A stretch of 64,000 nt of DNA. Origin: Nocardioides sp. GTDB lineage: Bacteria > Actinomycetota > Actinomycetes > Propionibacteriales > Nocardioidaceae. The translations under genes were made by a program, and so were the position numbers. Position 1 is the first letter of the stretch; every line of letters begins with the position of its first letter. Positions 34,650-43,076 of the stretch are shown piece after piece. The notes beneath the pieces are model-generated. The model saw only the letters and a list, made by a program, of their open reading frames with translations. It searched no databases and was not told the origin of the DNA. Location: the NCBI GenBank assembly GCA_037045645.1, contig JBAOIH010000004.1:310001-374000 (forward strand), in the 5' to 3' direction.

Positions 34650-35042
34650 TCAGGCGATCTCGACGACGACGTTCGTCGACTTGACCGACGCCGTGGCTCG
34701 TACGCCGGGCGCGAGCCCCAACTCGTCGGCCGCCTCGGCGCTCATCAGCGAGACCATCCGGTAGGGCCCGCAGATCAGATCGACCTGGGCCATCACGCCG
34801 TCCCTCTGGACCCGGGTAACCAGGCCGGTGAGTCGGTTGCGGGCGCTGACCGTGTGTGCGCGCTCGTCGGCTTCGGGGTTGACGGCTTGGGCTTGGGCCA
34901 GGGCCGCCAACTCTGCGCCTTCGACGGTGGTCGGGCTGGTGTCTGGTGACGGGGTCAGGCGGCCCGCCTCGATCCAGCGACGGATCGTGTCGTCGCTGAC
35001 TCCCAACAAGAGTGCCGCTTCCGCGATTCGGTACGAAGCCAT
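34650..35042 (-). CDS. HTH-Mop (TOBE) regulator or molybdate-binding protein
   Basis: The 130-residue protein joins a MerR/excisionase-like helix-turn-helix (YRIAEAALLLGVSDDTIRRW) to one Mop/TOBE domain (NRLTGLVTRVQRDGVMAQVD to VKSTNVVVEIA), the oxyanion-binding module of molbindins. It is first in the operon, 17 nt before modA, so it probably senses molybdate and regulates modABC. The ATG at 35042 is taken from homology; an in-frame ATG at 35060 is possible. Confidence 0.8.
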   Translation of the reverse strand: MASYRIAEAALLLGVSDDTIRRWIEAGRLTPSPDTSPTTVEGAELAALAQAQAVNPEADERAHTVSARNRLTGLVTRVQRDGVMAQVDLICGPYRMVSLMSAEAADELGLAPGVRATASVKSTNVVVEIA

Positions 35043-35163
35043 CTGTTCATTGAACCGCATCTGCGGTGAAATCAGCAAGGATCAACCGCAAGTGCGTAAC
35101 GGAGCGAAGGATGGGGATGGCCCGACGCCCCTGCGCGACTGGGTCGATGGGAGGATCTGCAGC

Positions 35164-35718
35164 GTGAGTGAGCCCACCGGACGACCCGGCCGCTATCAGC
35201 GTTCGGCAGGCGGTCTGCTGAGTGCGATGCTGATCCTGCTGCTCGTGCTGGCGGCGTACGTCGGTTTCCGGGCGCTGGTGCGCAACGATCTCGCGGTCAA
35301 CCCCGAGAAGATCGACTATCTCGAGATTGTCCGGTACGCCCAGGAGTCCGGGGTCGACGTCGTCTATCCCAGCCGGCTGCCGGAGGACTGGATCGCGACG
35401 GAGGCGCGGGTGATCCCGGGCAAGGTGATGGAGTGGCGGATCAACCTGCTCACCGAGCGCGAGGACTTCGTGGGCATTCGGCAACAGGGCCTGGGGCTGA
35501 AGAGGATGCTGGCCAGCCACGTCGACGAGGCTCCCGTCGAAGGGAATGCGGTCACGGCCTCGGATGGTCGGGAATGGCGCGTCTTCACCGACACGGGCGG
35601 CGACACCGCACTGGCGAGCCGCGAAGGAGACGAATGGCTCCTGGTCTATGGCCCGGCCAAGCTCGATCAGCTGGTCGAAGTCGCCGGTCTACTCGTCGAC
35701 GACCGCATCCGCGGCTGA
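35164..35718 (+). CDS. DUF4245 membrane-anchored protein
   Basis: The 184-residue protein has one N-terminal membrane segment (GGLLSAMLILLLVLAAYVGF) and an extracytoplasmic domain with VDVVYPSRLPEDWIATEARV and WLLVYGPAKLDQLVEVAGLL, matching DUF4245. Its function is unknown. GTG 35164 has GGGAGG 8 nt upstream. It converges on xseB with a 30-nt overlap. M. tuberculosis appears to have a relative in the same block (Rv1100, from memory). Confidence 0.8.
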   Translation: MSEPTGRPGRYQRSAGGLLSAMLILLLVLAAYVGFRALVRNDLAVNPEKIDYLEIVRYAQESGVDVVYPSRLPEDWIATEARVIPGKVMEWRINLLTEREDFVGIRQQGLGLKRMLASHVDEAPVEGNAVTASDGREWRVFTDTGGDTALASREGDEWLLVYGPAKLDQLVEVAGLLVDDRIRG

Positions 35719-35907
35719 GACCGTCTTGGCCAGGCGCTCGCGCGCGCCGTCGAGCCAGGACTGACAGGCATCGGCGAGCTTCTCTCCGCGCTCCCAAAGC
35801 GCGAGTGACTCCTCCAGCGTGGTGCCGCCGGCCTCGAGTTGGCGTACGACTGCCACCAACTCCTCGCGCGCCTGCTCATAGTCGGCGGGGATCGGGGCGT
35901 CAGCCAT
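35689..35907 (-). CDS. xseB: Exodeoxyribonuclease VII small subunit
   Basis: The 72-residue protein has the XseB helical core YEQAREELVAVVRQLEAGGT followed by TLEESLALWERGEKLADACQ. It binds the large subunit to form the ssDNA-specific exonuclease. ATG 35907 has AGGAGG upstream and overlaps the xseA stop by 8 nt. Length is normal for the family. Confidence 0.93.
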   Translation of the reverse strand: MADAPIPADYEQAREELVAVVRQLEAGGTTLEESLALWERGEKLADACQSWLDGARERLAKTVSAADAVVDE

Positions 35908-37150
35908 TGCTGCCTCCTGATGCGTCGTCGGGGTCGAGGGTCGTGACGGTGGCACCCAGGCGACCGTCCGACAGCCGGATGCTCACGGTGTCGTCGACGG
36001 CCAGGTCGCGCACGCAGGTGAGTACGCCACCGTCGGCCGTCTGGACGACGGCGTAACCGCGCTTGAGAGTTTGGAGTGGACTCAGCGCCCTGGCCCGCGC
36101 GCGTTGGTGCTCGAGATCATCGACCGCGCGGTCGAGCCGATGTCCCACTTGCCGCCTCGCCCGGTCGATGAGACCGGTGACCTCGTCGCGGCGGCCGTCG
36201 ATCAAAGACAACGGCGCGGCCAGTACGGGCCGGCTGCGCAGTGCGCTCAGCCCTTGTTGCTCCTGATGGAGTCGGGTGGTCACCAGGTCGCGCAGTCGAT
36301 CGCGCGCCCAGGAGATGCCGCGCATCTCGTCGGCCATGTCGGGCACGATCAGGCTCGCCGCGTGCGTCGGGGTGGAGGCGCGCTCGTCAGCCACCAGATC
36401 GAGCAACGGACTGTCCTGCTCGTGGCCGATGGCCGAGACGATCGGAGTGCGCGCGCGGTGCACCGCACGGATCAGGGCCTCGTCGCTGAAGGGCAGCAGG
36501 TCCTCCACGGAACCACCGCCTCGCGCGATCACGATCACGTCGACCTCATCGAGACGATCGAGTCGGGCCAGCGCGTCCATGACCTCCTGCGTAGCACGCG
36601 GACCTTGCACGGTCGCGGGCGCGACCTCGAAGCGTACGGCCGGCCAGCGTGCCCGCGCCCGCTCCAGCACATCGCGCTCGGCCGCGCTGCCTGGAGCCGT
36701 GATCAGGCCGACGCGTCGCGGCAGGAACGGCAACCGTCGCTTGAGGTCGGGGGCGAACAGACCCTCGGCGGCGAGCAACTGTCGGCGTTGCTCCAAGCGG
36801 GCAAGCAGGTCGCCGAGCCCGCTGAGGCGAACCTCCCGGATGCTCAACGAGAGCGAGCCGCGGGCCGGGAAGTAGGACGGTTTGGCCAGCGCAATGATCT
36901 TGGCGCCCTCCACCAGAGGAGGGTTGAGGGAATCGAAGAGAGTGCGCGCCATGGTGGCGTTGACCGAGAGATCCGCCACCGGATCGCGCAGAGTCAAGAA
37001 CACCGTGTTGATGCCCGAGCGCCTGTTGATCTGAGCCAACTGGCCCTCGACCCACACGGTGCCGAGGCGGTCGATCCACCCCTGCAGCGCGTTGGCCACC
37101 GCGCGTACGGGTGCCGGCGACTCGGGTGTCGCATCGCGCAAGGAGGCCAT
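35900..37150 (-). CDS. xseA: Exodeoxyribonuclease VII large subunit
   Basis: The 416-residue protein has the N-terminal OB fold (WVEGQLAQINRRSGINTVFL) and the central catalytic region (GLITAPGSAAERDVL, VIVIARGGGSVEDLLPFSDE, PIVSAIGHEQDSPLLDLVAD, RASTPTHAA). A long helical segment and a short C-terminal domain (LKRGYAVVQTADGGV) follow. It degrades ssDNA in both directions together with XseB. ATG 37150 is 7 nt after TAGGGT. It is divergent from ispH. Confidence 0.93.
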   Translation of the reverse strand: MASLRDATPESPAPVRAVANALQGWIDRLGTVWVEGQLAQINRRSGINTVFLTLRDPVADLSVNATMARTLFDSLNPPLVEGAKIIALAKPSYFPARGSLSLSIREVRLSGLGDLLARLEQRRQLLAAEGLFAPDLKRRLPFLPRRVGLITAPGSAAERDVLERARARWPAVRFEVAPATVQGPRATQEVMDALARLDRLDEVDVIVIARGGGSVEDLLPFSDEALIRAVHRARTPIVSAIGHEQDSPLLDLVADERASTPTHAASLIVPDMADEMRGISWARDRLRDLVTTRLHQEQQGLSALRSRPVLAAPLSLIDGRRDEVTGLIDRARRQVGHRLDRAVDDLEHQRARARALSPLQTLKRGYAVVQTADGGVLTCVRDLAVDDTVSIRLSDGRLGATVTTLDPDDASGGSNG

Positions 37151-37157
37151 GCGCAGA

Positions 37158-37163
37158 ACCCTA
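37158..37163 (-). promoter_or_regulatory. -10 box TAGGGT for xseA
   Basis: TAGGGT ends 7 nt before the ATG at 37150. Confidence 0.5.
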
Positions 37164-37216
37164 GACGCGACCACGGACAGACAGTTCGGTGAATCGCGAC
37201 CCGGCGATGCGCTCCG

Positions 37217-37222
37217 TACACT
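37217..37222 (+). promoter_or_regulatory. -10 box TACACT for ispH
   Basis: TACACT ends 7 nt before the ATG at 37230. Confidence 0.5.
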
Positions 37223-37229
37223 CGACGTC

Positions 37230-38231
37230 ATGAGCACTGACCTCGGCACCCCGCAAGTCCTGAGCCCGGACGAGGCCGAGCGGGCCGTCCTGCTCGCGGC
37301 GCCTCGTGGCTATTGCGCCGGCGTCGACCGGGCCGTGATCACGGTCGAGAAGGCGCTCGACCTCTATGGCGCACCGGTCTATGTCCGCAAGCAGATCGTG
37401 CACAACAAGCACGTGGTCGCGGATCTGGAGTCTCGGGGTGCGATCTTCGTCGAGGAACTCGACGAGGTGCCCGAGGGGCAGACGGTCGTGTTCTCCGCCC
37501 ACGGTGTCTCCCCGGCGGTGCACGCCCAGGCGCAGGAGCGGAGTCTGAAAACCATCGACGCGACCTGTCCGCTGGTGACGAAGGTGCACCACGAGGCCAA
37601 GCGCTTCGCCGGCGACGACTACGACATCTTGCTGATCGGACACGAGGGTCACGAGGAGGTCGAGGGGACCGCGGGCGAGGCGCCCGAGCACATCCAACTC
37701 GTGCAAGGCCCGGGTGACGTCGACAAGATCGTCGTACGCGATCCCGCCAAGGTGGCGTGGCTGTCCCAGACCACGCTCAGCGTCGACGAGACCATGGAGA
37801 CGGTCGCGGCGATCCGCGAACGCTTCCCACTTCTGCTCGACCCACCGTCGGATGACATCTGCTATGCCACTCAGAACCGCCAATTGGCGATCAAGGAGAT
37901 CGCCCGTGACGCCGATCTGGTGATCGTGGTCGGCTCGGGCAACTCGTCCAACTCGGTACGCCTGGTAGAGGTCGCGCTCGAAGCCGGCGCCAAGTCTTCC
38001 TACCGCGTCGACGACGCGAGTGAGATCGACGAGGCCTGGCTCGATGGCGTGCGTACGGTCTCGGTCACGTCGGGGGCATCGGTGCCCGAGGGCCTGGTGG
38101 ACGGCGTGCTGAGCTTCCTGGCCGAGCGCGGCTACCCCGACGCCAAGGCGGTGCATTCGGCGGAGGAGTCGTTGATCTTCGCCCTTCCGCCCGAGTTGCG
38201 TAAGGACCTGCGCGCGGCCGGGCGATCCTGA
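37230..38231 (+). CDS. ispH: 4-hydroxy-3-methylbut-2-enyl diphosphate reductase
   Basis: The 333-residue protein has the three cluster cysteines in LLAAPRGYCAGVDRAV, LKTIDATCPLVTKVH and SDDICYATQNRQ. Other active-site stretches are YVRKQIVHNKHVV, FSAHGVSPAV and VVGSGNSSNSVRLVE. It makes IPP and DMAPP in the last step of the MEP pathway using a 4Fe-4S cluster. Its TGA overlaps the ATG of the next gene by one base. Confidence 0.95.
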   Translation: MSTDLGTPQVLSPDEAERAVLLAAPRGYCAGVDRAVITVEKALDLYGAPVYVRKQIVHNKHVVADLESRGAIFVEELDEVPEGQTVVFSAHGVSPAVHAQAQERSLKTIDATCPLVTKVHHEAKRFAGDDYDILLIGHEGHEEVEGTAGEAPEHIQLVQGPGDVDKIVVRDPAKVAWLSQTTLSVDETMETVAAIRERFPLLLDPPSDDICYATQNRQLAIKEIARDADLVIVVGSGNSSNSVRLVEVALEAGAKSSYRVDDASEIDEAWLDGVRTVSVTSGASVPEGLVDGVLSFLAERGYPDAKAVHSAEESLIFALPPELRKDLRAAGRS

Positions 38232-38854
38232 TGGCCCGATATGTCGACCTGCACCCGGTCGACCCGCAACCGCGTCTCGTCGCCCAGATCGTGGAGGCGC
38301 TGCGCGACGATGCGCTGATCGCCTATCCGACCGACTCGGGCTATGCGCTGGGGTGCCAACTGGGCAACCGTGCCGGCCGTGACCGGATCCTGCGGATCCG
38401 CGACCTCGACGACCGCCACGACTTCACGCTGATGTGCGACTCGTTCGCCCAGATGGGCCAGTTCGTGCATATCGACAACTCGGCGTTCCGGTCGATCAAA
38501 GCCGCCACTCCGGGGCCTTACACCTTCATCCTGCCCGCCACCGGGGAGGTGCCGAAGCGGTTGATGCACCCCAAGAAGCGCACCGTGGGAGTACGCATCC
38601 CCGAGCACCGGGTCGTCCACGCGTTGTTGAGCGCCCTCGGCGAGCCGATGCTCACCTCCACGCTGATCCTGCCTGGCGAGACCGAGCCGCGCACGATGGG
38701 GTGGGAGATCAAGGAAGACCTCGACCACCAGGTCGACATCGTCATCGAGGCCGGCGAGACACCCGCCGAGCCCACCACCGTGGTCGACTGGTCGCAGGGC
38801 TACCCCGAGGTCATGCGCCGCGGCGCTGGTGACCCGGACCGGTTCGAGGAATGA
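38231..38854 (+). CDS. Sua5/YciO/YrdC-family protein (YciO type)
   Basis: The 207-residue protein has the YrdC fold with LIAYPTDSGYALGCQLGN, RILRIRDLDDRHDFTLMC, AATPGPYTFILPATGEVPKR and TVGVRIPEHRVVHALL. Members of this family make L-threonylcarbamoyl-AMP for tRNA t6A or act in related roles; the YciO branch is less well defined. It is coupled to ispH through TGATG. Its end overlaps the convergent DUF6542 gene by 44 nt. Confidence 0.85.
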   Translation: MARYVDLHPVDPQPRLVAQIVEALRDDALIAYPTDSGYALGCQLGNRAGRDRILRIRDLDDRHDFTLMCDSFAQMGQFVHIDNSAFRSIKAATPGPYTFILPATGEVPKRLMHPKKRTVGVRIPEHRVVHALLSALGEPMLTSTLILPGETEPRTMGWEIKEDLDHQVDIVIEAGETPAEPTTVVDWSQGYPEVMRRGAGDPDRFEE

Positions 38855-39266
38855 CGAACTCGGAGGTGTCTCCGAGCTCGGCCATTGGGTCCACGTGCAC
38901 ATGGTGGTCCTGGCGCAGCCGCCACCAGATCGTGCCGAGCGCCAGCGCATAGCCCGCCACCAGGGCCAGCGCATGGTCGGAGAGCCCGGACAGCAACGCC
39001 TGCAGGACGTTGTCGTCGGCGCGCGCGATCAACTCCGGAGCCACCGCCGCGATGAGCAGGAACGTGCCGGCCATCAGCAACGGCGGCAAGATGGTGACGC
39101 GGTAGAAATCTTCGAGTCGGACCACCCAGGCGAGCAGGACACAGGTCGACACGAACACGAGGTCGAAGAAGACGCCCAGCGACTCGGTGAGCACCAGATT
39201 GAACGCGACCGCCGACAGCACGAGCGCGAAACCAAGCGCCGTGACCGACCGTGCGGACTCGTTCAT
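38811..39266 (-). CDS. DUF6542-like small membrane protein
   Basis: The 151-residue protein has four hydrophobic segments (first LGFALVLSAVAFNLVLTESL) and an acidic C-terminal tail. It matches the small membrane protein found between ispH and ychF in actinobacteria (Rv1111c-like). The function is unknown. ATG 39266 overlaps the rmuC stop as ATGA. Much of its tail is read antisense to the YciO gene. Confidence 0.65.
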   Translation of the reverse strand: MNESARSVTALGFALVLSAVAFNLVLTESLGVFFDLVFVSTCVLLAWVVRLEDFYRVTILPPLLMAGTFLLIAAVAPELIARADDNVLQALLSGLSDHALALVAGYALALGTIWWRLRQDHHVHVDPMAELGDTSEFVIPRTGPGHQRRGA

Positions 39267-40315
39267 ATCGCGAGCCTAGGCGGGTCGTCGTCGCCTCGGC
39301 GGGTGGCGCGCCGGGCGGCAGACTCGACCTGACGGGGTGTTTCGAGGCTCGCCCCAGGCCCGGAAAGATCCTCGAATCGGCGTGCCGACACCAGTACGCG
39401 GGACTCCAGTGACCCCATCGCGTGGTTGTAGTGCCCTACCGCGGCGTTGAGGGAGCGACCCACCTGATCAAGATGTCCGGCGAAGTTGCCGAGGCGTTCG
39501 TACAGTTCCCGTCCGCGCGCATGGATCTGGGCGGCCTCCCGGCTCAGTGCCTCGTGCCGCCAGCCGTGCGCCACCGTGCGCAGCAGCGCGATCAGCGTGG
39601 TGGGGGAGGCCAAGATGACGTCCTTGCCCGCGGCGTACTCGATCAGATCCCGCTGCCGCTCCAGCCCGGCGCTCAGGAACGATTCGGCGGGCACGAAGAG
39701 CACAACGAACTCGGTGCTCTCGGGCAGTGAGCGCCAATAGGCCTTGGAACCCAACGAGTCGATGTGGGTGCGCAGTTGTCGCGCGTGCCGGTCGAGGTGA
39801 TGCTCGCGAAGCGCGTCGTCCTCGGCGGACGTCGCGTCGAGGAATCCTTCGAGTGGCACCTTCGCATCGACCACGATCCGGCGCTCACCTGCCAGGCGTA
39901 CGACCAGATCGGGGCGCTGAGCGCCGTCGCGCAACCGCTCCTGCTCGGTGAAGTCACAGTGCTCGACCAGTCCGGCCAGCTCGACCGCACGGCGCAGGTG
40001 CAACTCGCCCCAGCGGCCCCGCACCTGCGGCTTGCGCAGCGCACTGGTCAGGCTGCGCGTCTCCTTGCCCAGGCCTTCCGTCGCGTGACGCATCTGCTCC
40101 ACCTGCTCGGCGAACTGGCCCTGCCAGGAGGCACGCGAGTGCTCCTGGTCCCGGATCTGGTCGTAGAGCCGGTCGAGACTCTCGCGGATCACGTCGGCTT
40201 CCAGCGCTGGGTCTGGTTGGGAGGCCCGCAAGAGTCGCGCCACCGCGAATCCACCGAGCGCCAACCCGAGGAGGGCGCCCAACACCAGGCCGAGGAGCAT
40301 GTCGTACGTCTGCAT
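39263..40315 (-). CDS. RmuC-family DNA recombination protein
   Basis: The 350-residue protein has one N-terminal membrane segment (MLLGLVLGALLGLALGGFAV) and a coiled coil (about 50-110). The RmuC core follows: KPQVRGRWGELHLRRAVELA, RIVVDAKVPLEGFLDA, FVVLFVPAESFLSAGL and KDVILASPTTLIALLRTVAH. Its predicted PD-(D/E)XK nuclease fold limits DNA inversions in E. coli. The start ATG is taken from homology; no strong ribosome site is present. Confidence 0.9.
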   Translation of the reverse strand: MQTYDMLLGLVLGALLGLALGGFAVARLLRASQPDPALEADVIRESLDRLYDQIRDQEHSRASWQGQFAEQVEQMRHATEGLGKETRSLTSALRKPQVRGRWGELHLRRAVELAGLVEHCDFTEQERLRDGAQRPDLVVRLAGERRIVVDAKVPLEGFLDATSAEDDALREHHLDRHARQLRTHIDSLGSKAYWRSLPESTEFVVLFVPAESFLSAGLERQRDLIEYAAGKDVILASPTTLIALLRTVAHGWRHEALSREAAQIHARGRELYERLGNFAGHLDQVGRSLNAAVGHYNHAMGSLESRVLVSARRFEDLSGPGASLETPRQVESAARRATRRGDDDPPRLAI

Positions 40316-40353
40316 GACCCCAGGCTGCACGAGAGCACCGACATTCGGCGGGA

Positions 40354-41133
40354 TCAGGCGATGTCGACGATCACCGGAGCGTGATCCGAGGGTGCGCCGG
40401 ACCCCTGGGCCGGGTCGCGTTCGGCCCGGTCGACCCGTGCGGAAGTCACGCGGGCGGCCACCGACGGCGACGCGAGCGCGAAGTCGATCTTGAGCCCGCG
40501 ATCTCGCTCGAAGCGTTGCCGGTAGTAGTCCCAATAGGTGTAGCCGGGGTCGTGGGCGCGGGTGACCTCTGCGTAGCCGTCCTCCAGCAACGCCTGGAAC
40601 GCCGCCCGCTCGGCGGGAGTGACGTGGGTGGAGTTGCGAAACTGTGCCGGGTCGAAGACGTCGTCGTCGCTCGGACAGACGTTCCAGTCGCCGACCAGGA
40701 TCGTGTCGGTGTCCAGCCAGGCCTGCGCGGCCCTCCGAAGGCGGGCCAGCCAGTCGAGTTTGTAGACATAGTGCGGGTCGTCGGGCTTGCGACCGTTGGG
40801 GATGTAGAGCGACCACACGCGTACGCCCCCACACGTCGCGCCGATCGCGCGCGACTCCGCCGCGACCGGCTCGCCCCAGCCGGGCATGTCCGGGAAGCCC
40901 ACCTCGATGTCGTCGAGCCCGACGCGGGAGACGATCGCGACGCCGTTCCACTGGTTGAGCCCGGCGAGCGCCACGTCGTACCCCAATGCCTGCAACCCCA
41001 TCAGCGGCACCTGATCTTCGCGCGCCTTGGTCTCCTGCAGCGCCAGCACGTCGATGTCGTGGCGTTGTACGAAGGCCTCGACGCGGTCGATCCGCGCACG
41101 CAGGGAGTTGACGTTCCAGGTCGCGAGTCGCAC
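40354..41133 (-). CDS. xth: Exodeoxyribonuclease III (AP endonuclease family)
   Basis: The 259-residue protein is a complete EEP-fold enzyme: LATWNVNSLRARIDR, VLALQETKAREDQVP with the metal-binding Glu, VWSLYIPNGRKPDDPHY with the catalytic Tyr, ILVGDWNVCPSDDDVFDP, LKIDFALAS and a final SDHAPVIVDI with the catalytic His. It repairs abasic sites. GTG 41133 is 7 nt after TAACCT (41141-41146). Confidence 0.93.
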   Translation of the reverse strand: MRLATWNVNSLRARIDRVEAFVQRHDIDVLALQETKAREDQVPLMGLQALGYDVALAGLNQWNGVAIVSRVGLDDIEVGFPDMPGWGEPVAAESRAIGATCGGVRVWSLYIPNGRKPDDPHYVYKLDWLARLRRAAQAWLDTDTILVGDWNVCPSDDDVFDPAQFRNSTHVTPAERAAFQALLEDGYAEVTRAHDPGYTYWDYYRQRFERDRGLKIDFALASPSVAARVTSARVDRAERDPAQGSGAPSDHAPVIVDIA

Positions 41134-41140
41134 GGAAGGC

Positions 41141-41146
41141 AGGTTA
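41141..41146 (-). promoter_or_regulatory. -10 box TAACCT for xth
   Basis: TAACCT ends 7 nt before the GTG at 41133. Confidence 0.45.
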
Positions 41147-41175
41147 CCGAGCGGGGCGGTGGCAGGATTCACCCG

Positions 41176-42378
41176 ATGTCCGCCACCGCTCCCGCCCGCA
41201 ACACGATCGGGCTCGCGTCCGGCTCGATCGTCAGCGGCGTGCTGGCGTACGCCGTCTTCGCCTTGACCACGCGCGCGCTCGGCTCCGCCGACGCTGCGCC
41301 GGTCGCGGTGTTGTGGACCTATTGGGGGCTGTCGGCGGCTGCGCTCACCTTCCCGGTCCAGCACTGGATCGCGCGCAGCGTGGCGGCGCAGCAGTCCGAG
41401 GCAGGCGTACGCGCGGATCTGCCGCGGCTGGGCCTGGTCGTGGGGGCCAGCACCGTCGTGACGGGCTTGGGCGCGTACGCGGCGAAGGGACTGCTCTTCG
41501 ACGGTTTGGGTGCGTTCGCCTGGCTGGTCGCGCTGACCACGATCGGGTCGGGACTGATGGGACTCGTCCGGGGTCTGCTGACGGCGCGCGGTCGTTTCGT
41601 GGAGGTCGGGCAGGTGCTGATCGCGGAGAACGCGGTGCGGCTCCTCTGCGTCTCGATTCTGGTGCTGATCGGGGTGACGAGCCCGGTGGCGTACGGCATC
41701 GCGCTGCTCGCGGGTTATCTGGCCTGCGCGGGCTGGCCGTCGGCGTGGTCACCGACCGGCGACGAGGCACAAGGCGCCGGCGTGCTCGGCTTCCTGGGTG
41801 GTGCGACCGGCGGCCAGGTGCTCGGTCAAGTGGTGCTGGTCGGCCCACCCGTGCTGCTGGCGTTGCTGGGTGGTGGCGCGGCTCAGGTGACCGCGCTGTT
41901 CGCGGCGCTGGCGCTGGCGCGAGCACCCTTCCTCGTGGTGCTCGGGCAGGTCGCGCAGTTGACGGGCTTCTTCACCCGGCTGGTCGTCAGCGGACGCCTA
42001 GAGCGCTTGGGTCGCCTGCATCGCACCATCACCGTGGGCGGGCTCGTGCTCGCCGGACTCGCCGCAGGCCTCGGCGCGCTGCTCGGACCGTGGCTGGTGC
42101 GGGTGGTCTTCGGCGCCGAGGTCGCCGTCGTGCCCGTCGTCGCGGCGTTGTTGGCGGCCGGATCGGCGTACGCCCTCGCCAATCTGGTGCTCAGCGTCCT
42201 GCTTTATGCGTACGCCCGGACGAGCCGGGTGCTGCTCGGCTGGCTGATCTCGGTGGCGCCGGGTGCGCTCACGCTGTCGATCGGACCGGGCACCCGGATC
42301 GAGACGGTGGCATGGGCGTTCCTGGTCACCGAAGCAGCGGCGTGGCTGGTGCTGGCGCTCTTCGCTCGACGCCGCTAG
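41176..42378 (+). CDS. Polysaccharide flippase-like membrane protein (Wzx/MATE type)
   Basis: The 400-residue protein is almost wholly hydrophobic, with about twelve membrane segments starting NTIGLASGSIVSGVLAYAVF, in the style of Wzx/MurJ-fold lipid-linked sugar exporters. It is divergent from xth and convergent with the glycan enzyme genes at 42.4-47.4 kb, suggesting that it exports their product. ATG 41176 has AGGA 9 nt upstream. The stop overlaps the methyltransferase stop by 4 nt. Confidence 0.75.
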   Translation: MSATAPARNTIGLASGSIVSGVLAYAVFALTTRALGSADAAPVAVLWTYWGLSAAALTFPVQHWIARSVAAQQSEAGVRADLPRLGLVVGASTVVTGLGAYAAKGLLFDGLGAFAWLVALTTIGSGLMGLVRGLLTARGRFVEVGQVLIAENAVRLLCVSILVLIGVTSPVAYGIALLAGYLACAGWPSAWSPTGDEAQGAGVLGFLGGATGGQVLGQVVLVGPPVLLALLGGGAAQVTALFAALALARAPFLVVLGQVAQLTGFFTRLVVSGRLERLGRLHRTITVGGLVLAGLAAGLGALLGPWLVRVVFGAEVAVVPVVAALLAAGSAYALANLVLSVLLYAYARTSRVLLGWLISVAPGALTLSIGPGTRIETVAWAFLVTEAAAWLVLALFARRR

Positions 42379-43076
42379 GGCTTCGTCGCAGCCAGCAGGA
42401 TCGAGGAGCCGTACGCCAGATCGCGTCGCCGCAGCCACCGCGACTCCACCCGGCACAGACCTCGCAGGACTCGGTCCTGCCACGGCGACACGCTCGGCAG
42501 GCGGTCCGGTGACGGCCCACGACGTCGCCGCAGCAGGCGTTCGGCGGCGAACATCGGAAAGACCAGAGCGAACGCATGCGACGACCGCTCCACCCTCAGC
42601 CCGGCGCGAGTGATCGCAGCCTCCAGCCGAGAGCGGGTGTAGCGGCGATAGTGCCCCGCGCGTACGTCATGGTCGCTCCACGCCCACTGATAGGCCGGGA
42701 CGCTGACCAGCAACCGTCCCCCCGGACGCAAGACCCGCGCGAGTTCGGCGACACCGGTCTCCTCCGGATCCAGATGCTCGATCACGTCGAACGCCGCCAC
42801 CACGTCGAAGGTCTCGTCCGCGAACGGCAACGCCAACGCCGACGCGCACACATCCTGACCGGCGCTCAAGCCGCGCGGATCGGTGTCGATCGCCGTGCGG
42901 ATCAGCCCGCCACGCAACCATCGCGCCGACGGACCGTCGGCGCTGCCGACGTCGAGCAGACGCCCCGAGGTCGGCAGCCAGTCGCGCAGGCCAGCCTCCA
43001 AGAGTCCCGAGCGTGCGTCGAACCACCAATAGTCGGCGTGCTCGATCGACGACGAGCCCGGCTGCCGCATGCTCAT
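42375..43076 (-). CDS. Class I SAM-dependent methyltransferase
   Basis: The 233-residue protein has SAM motif I (GRLLDVGSADGPSARWL), the acidic strand end TAIDTDPRGLSAGQDV, motif IV (FDVVAAFDVIEHL) and the post-motif LARVLRPGGRLLVSVPAYQW. It is the last gene of the glycan operon and probably methylates a sugar or lipid-linked intermediate. ATG 43076 overlaps the aminotransferase stop as ATGA. Confidence 0.82.
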   Translation of the reverse strand: MSMRQPGSSSIEHADYWWFDARSGLLEAGLRDWLPTSGRLLDVGSADGPSARWLRGGLIRTAIDTDPRGLSAGQDVCASALALPFADETFDVVAAFDVIEHLDPEETGVAELARVLRPGGRLLVSVPAYQWAWSDHDVRAGHYRRYTRSRLEAAITRAGLRVERSSHAFALVFPMFAAERLLRRRRGPSPDRLPSVSPWQDRVLRGLCRVESRWLRRRDLAYGSSILLAATKP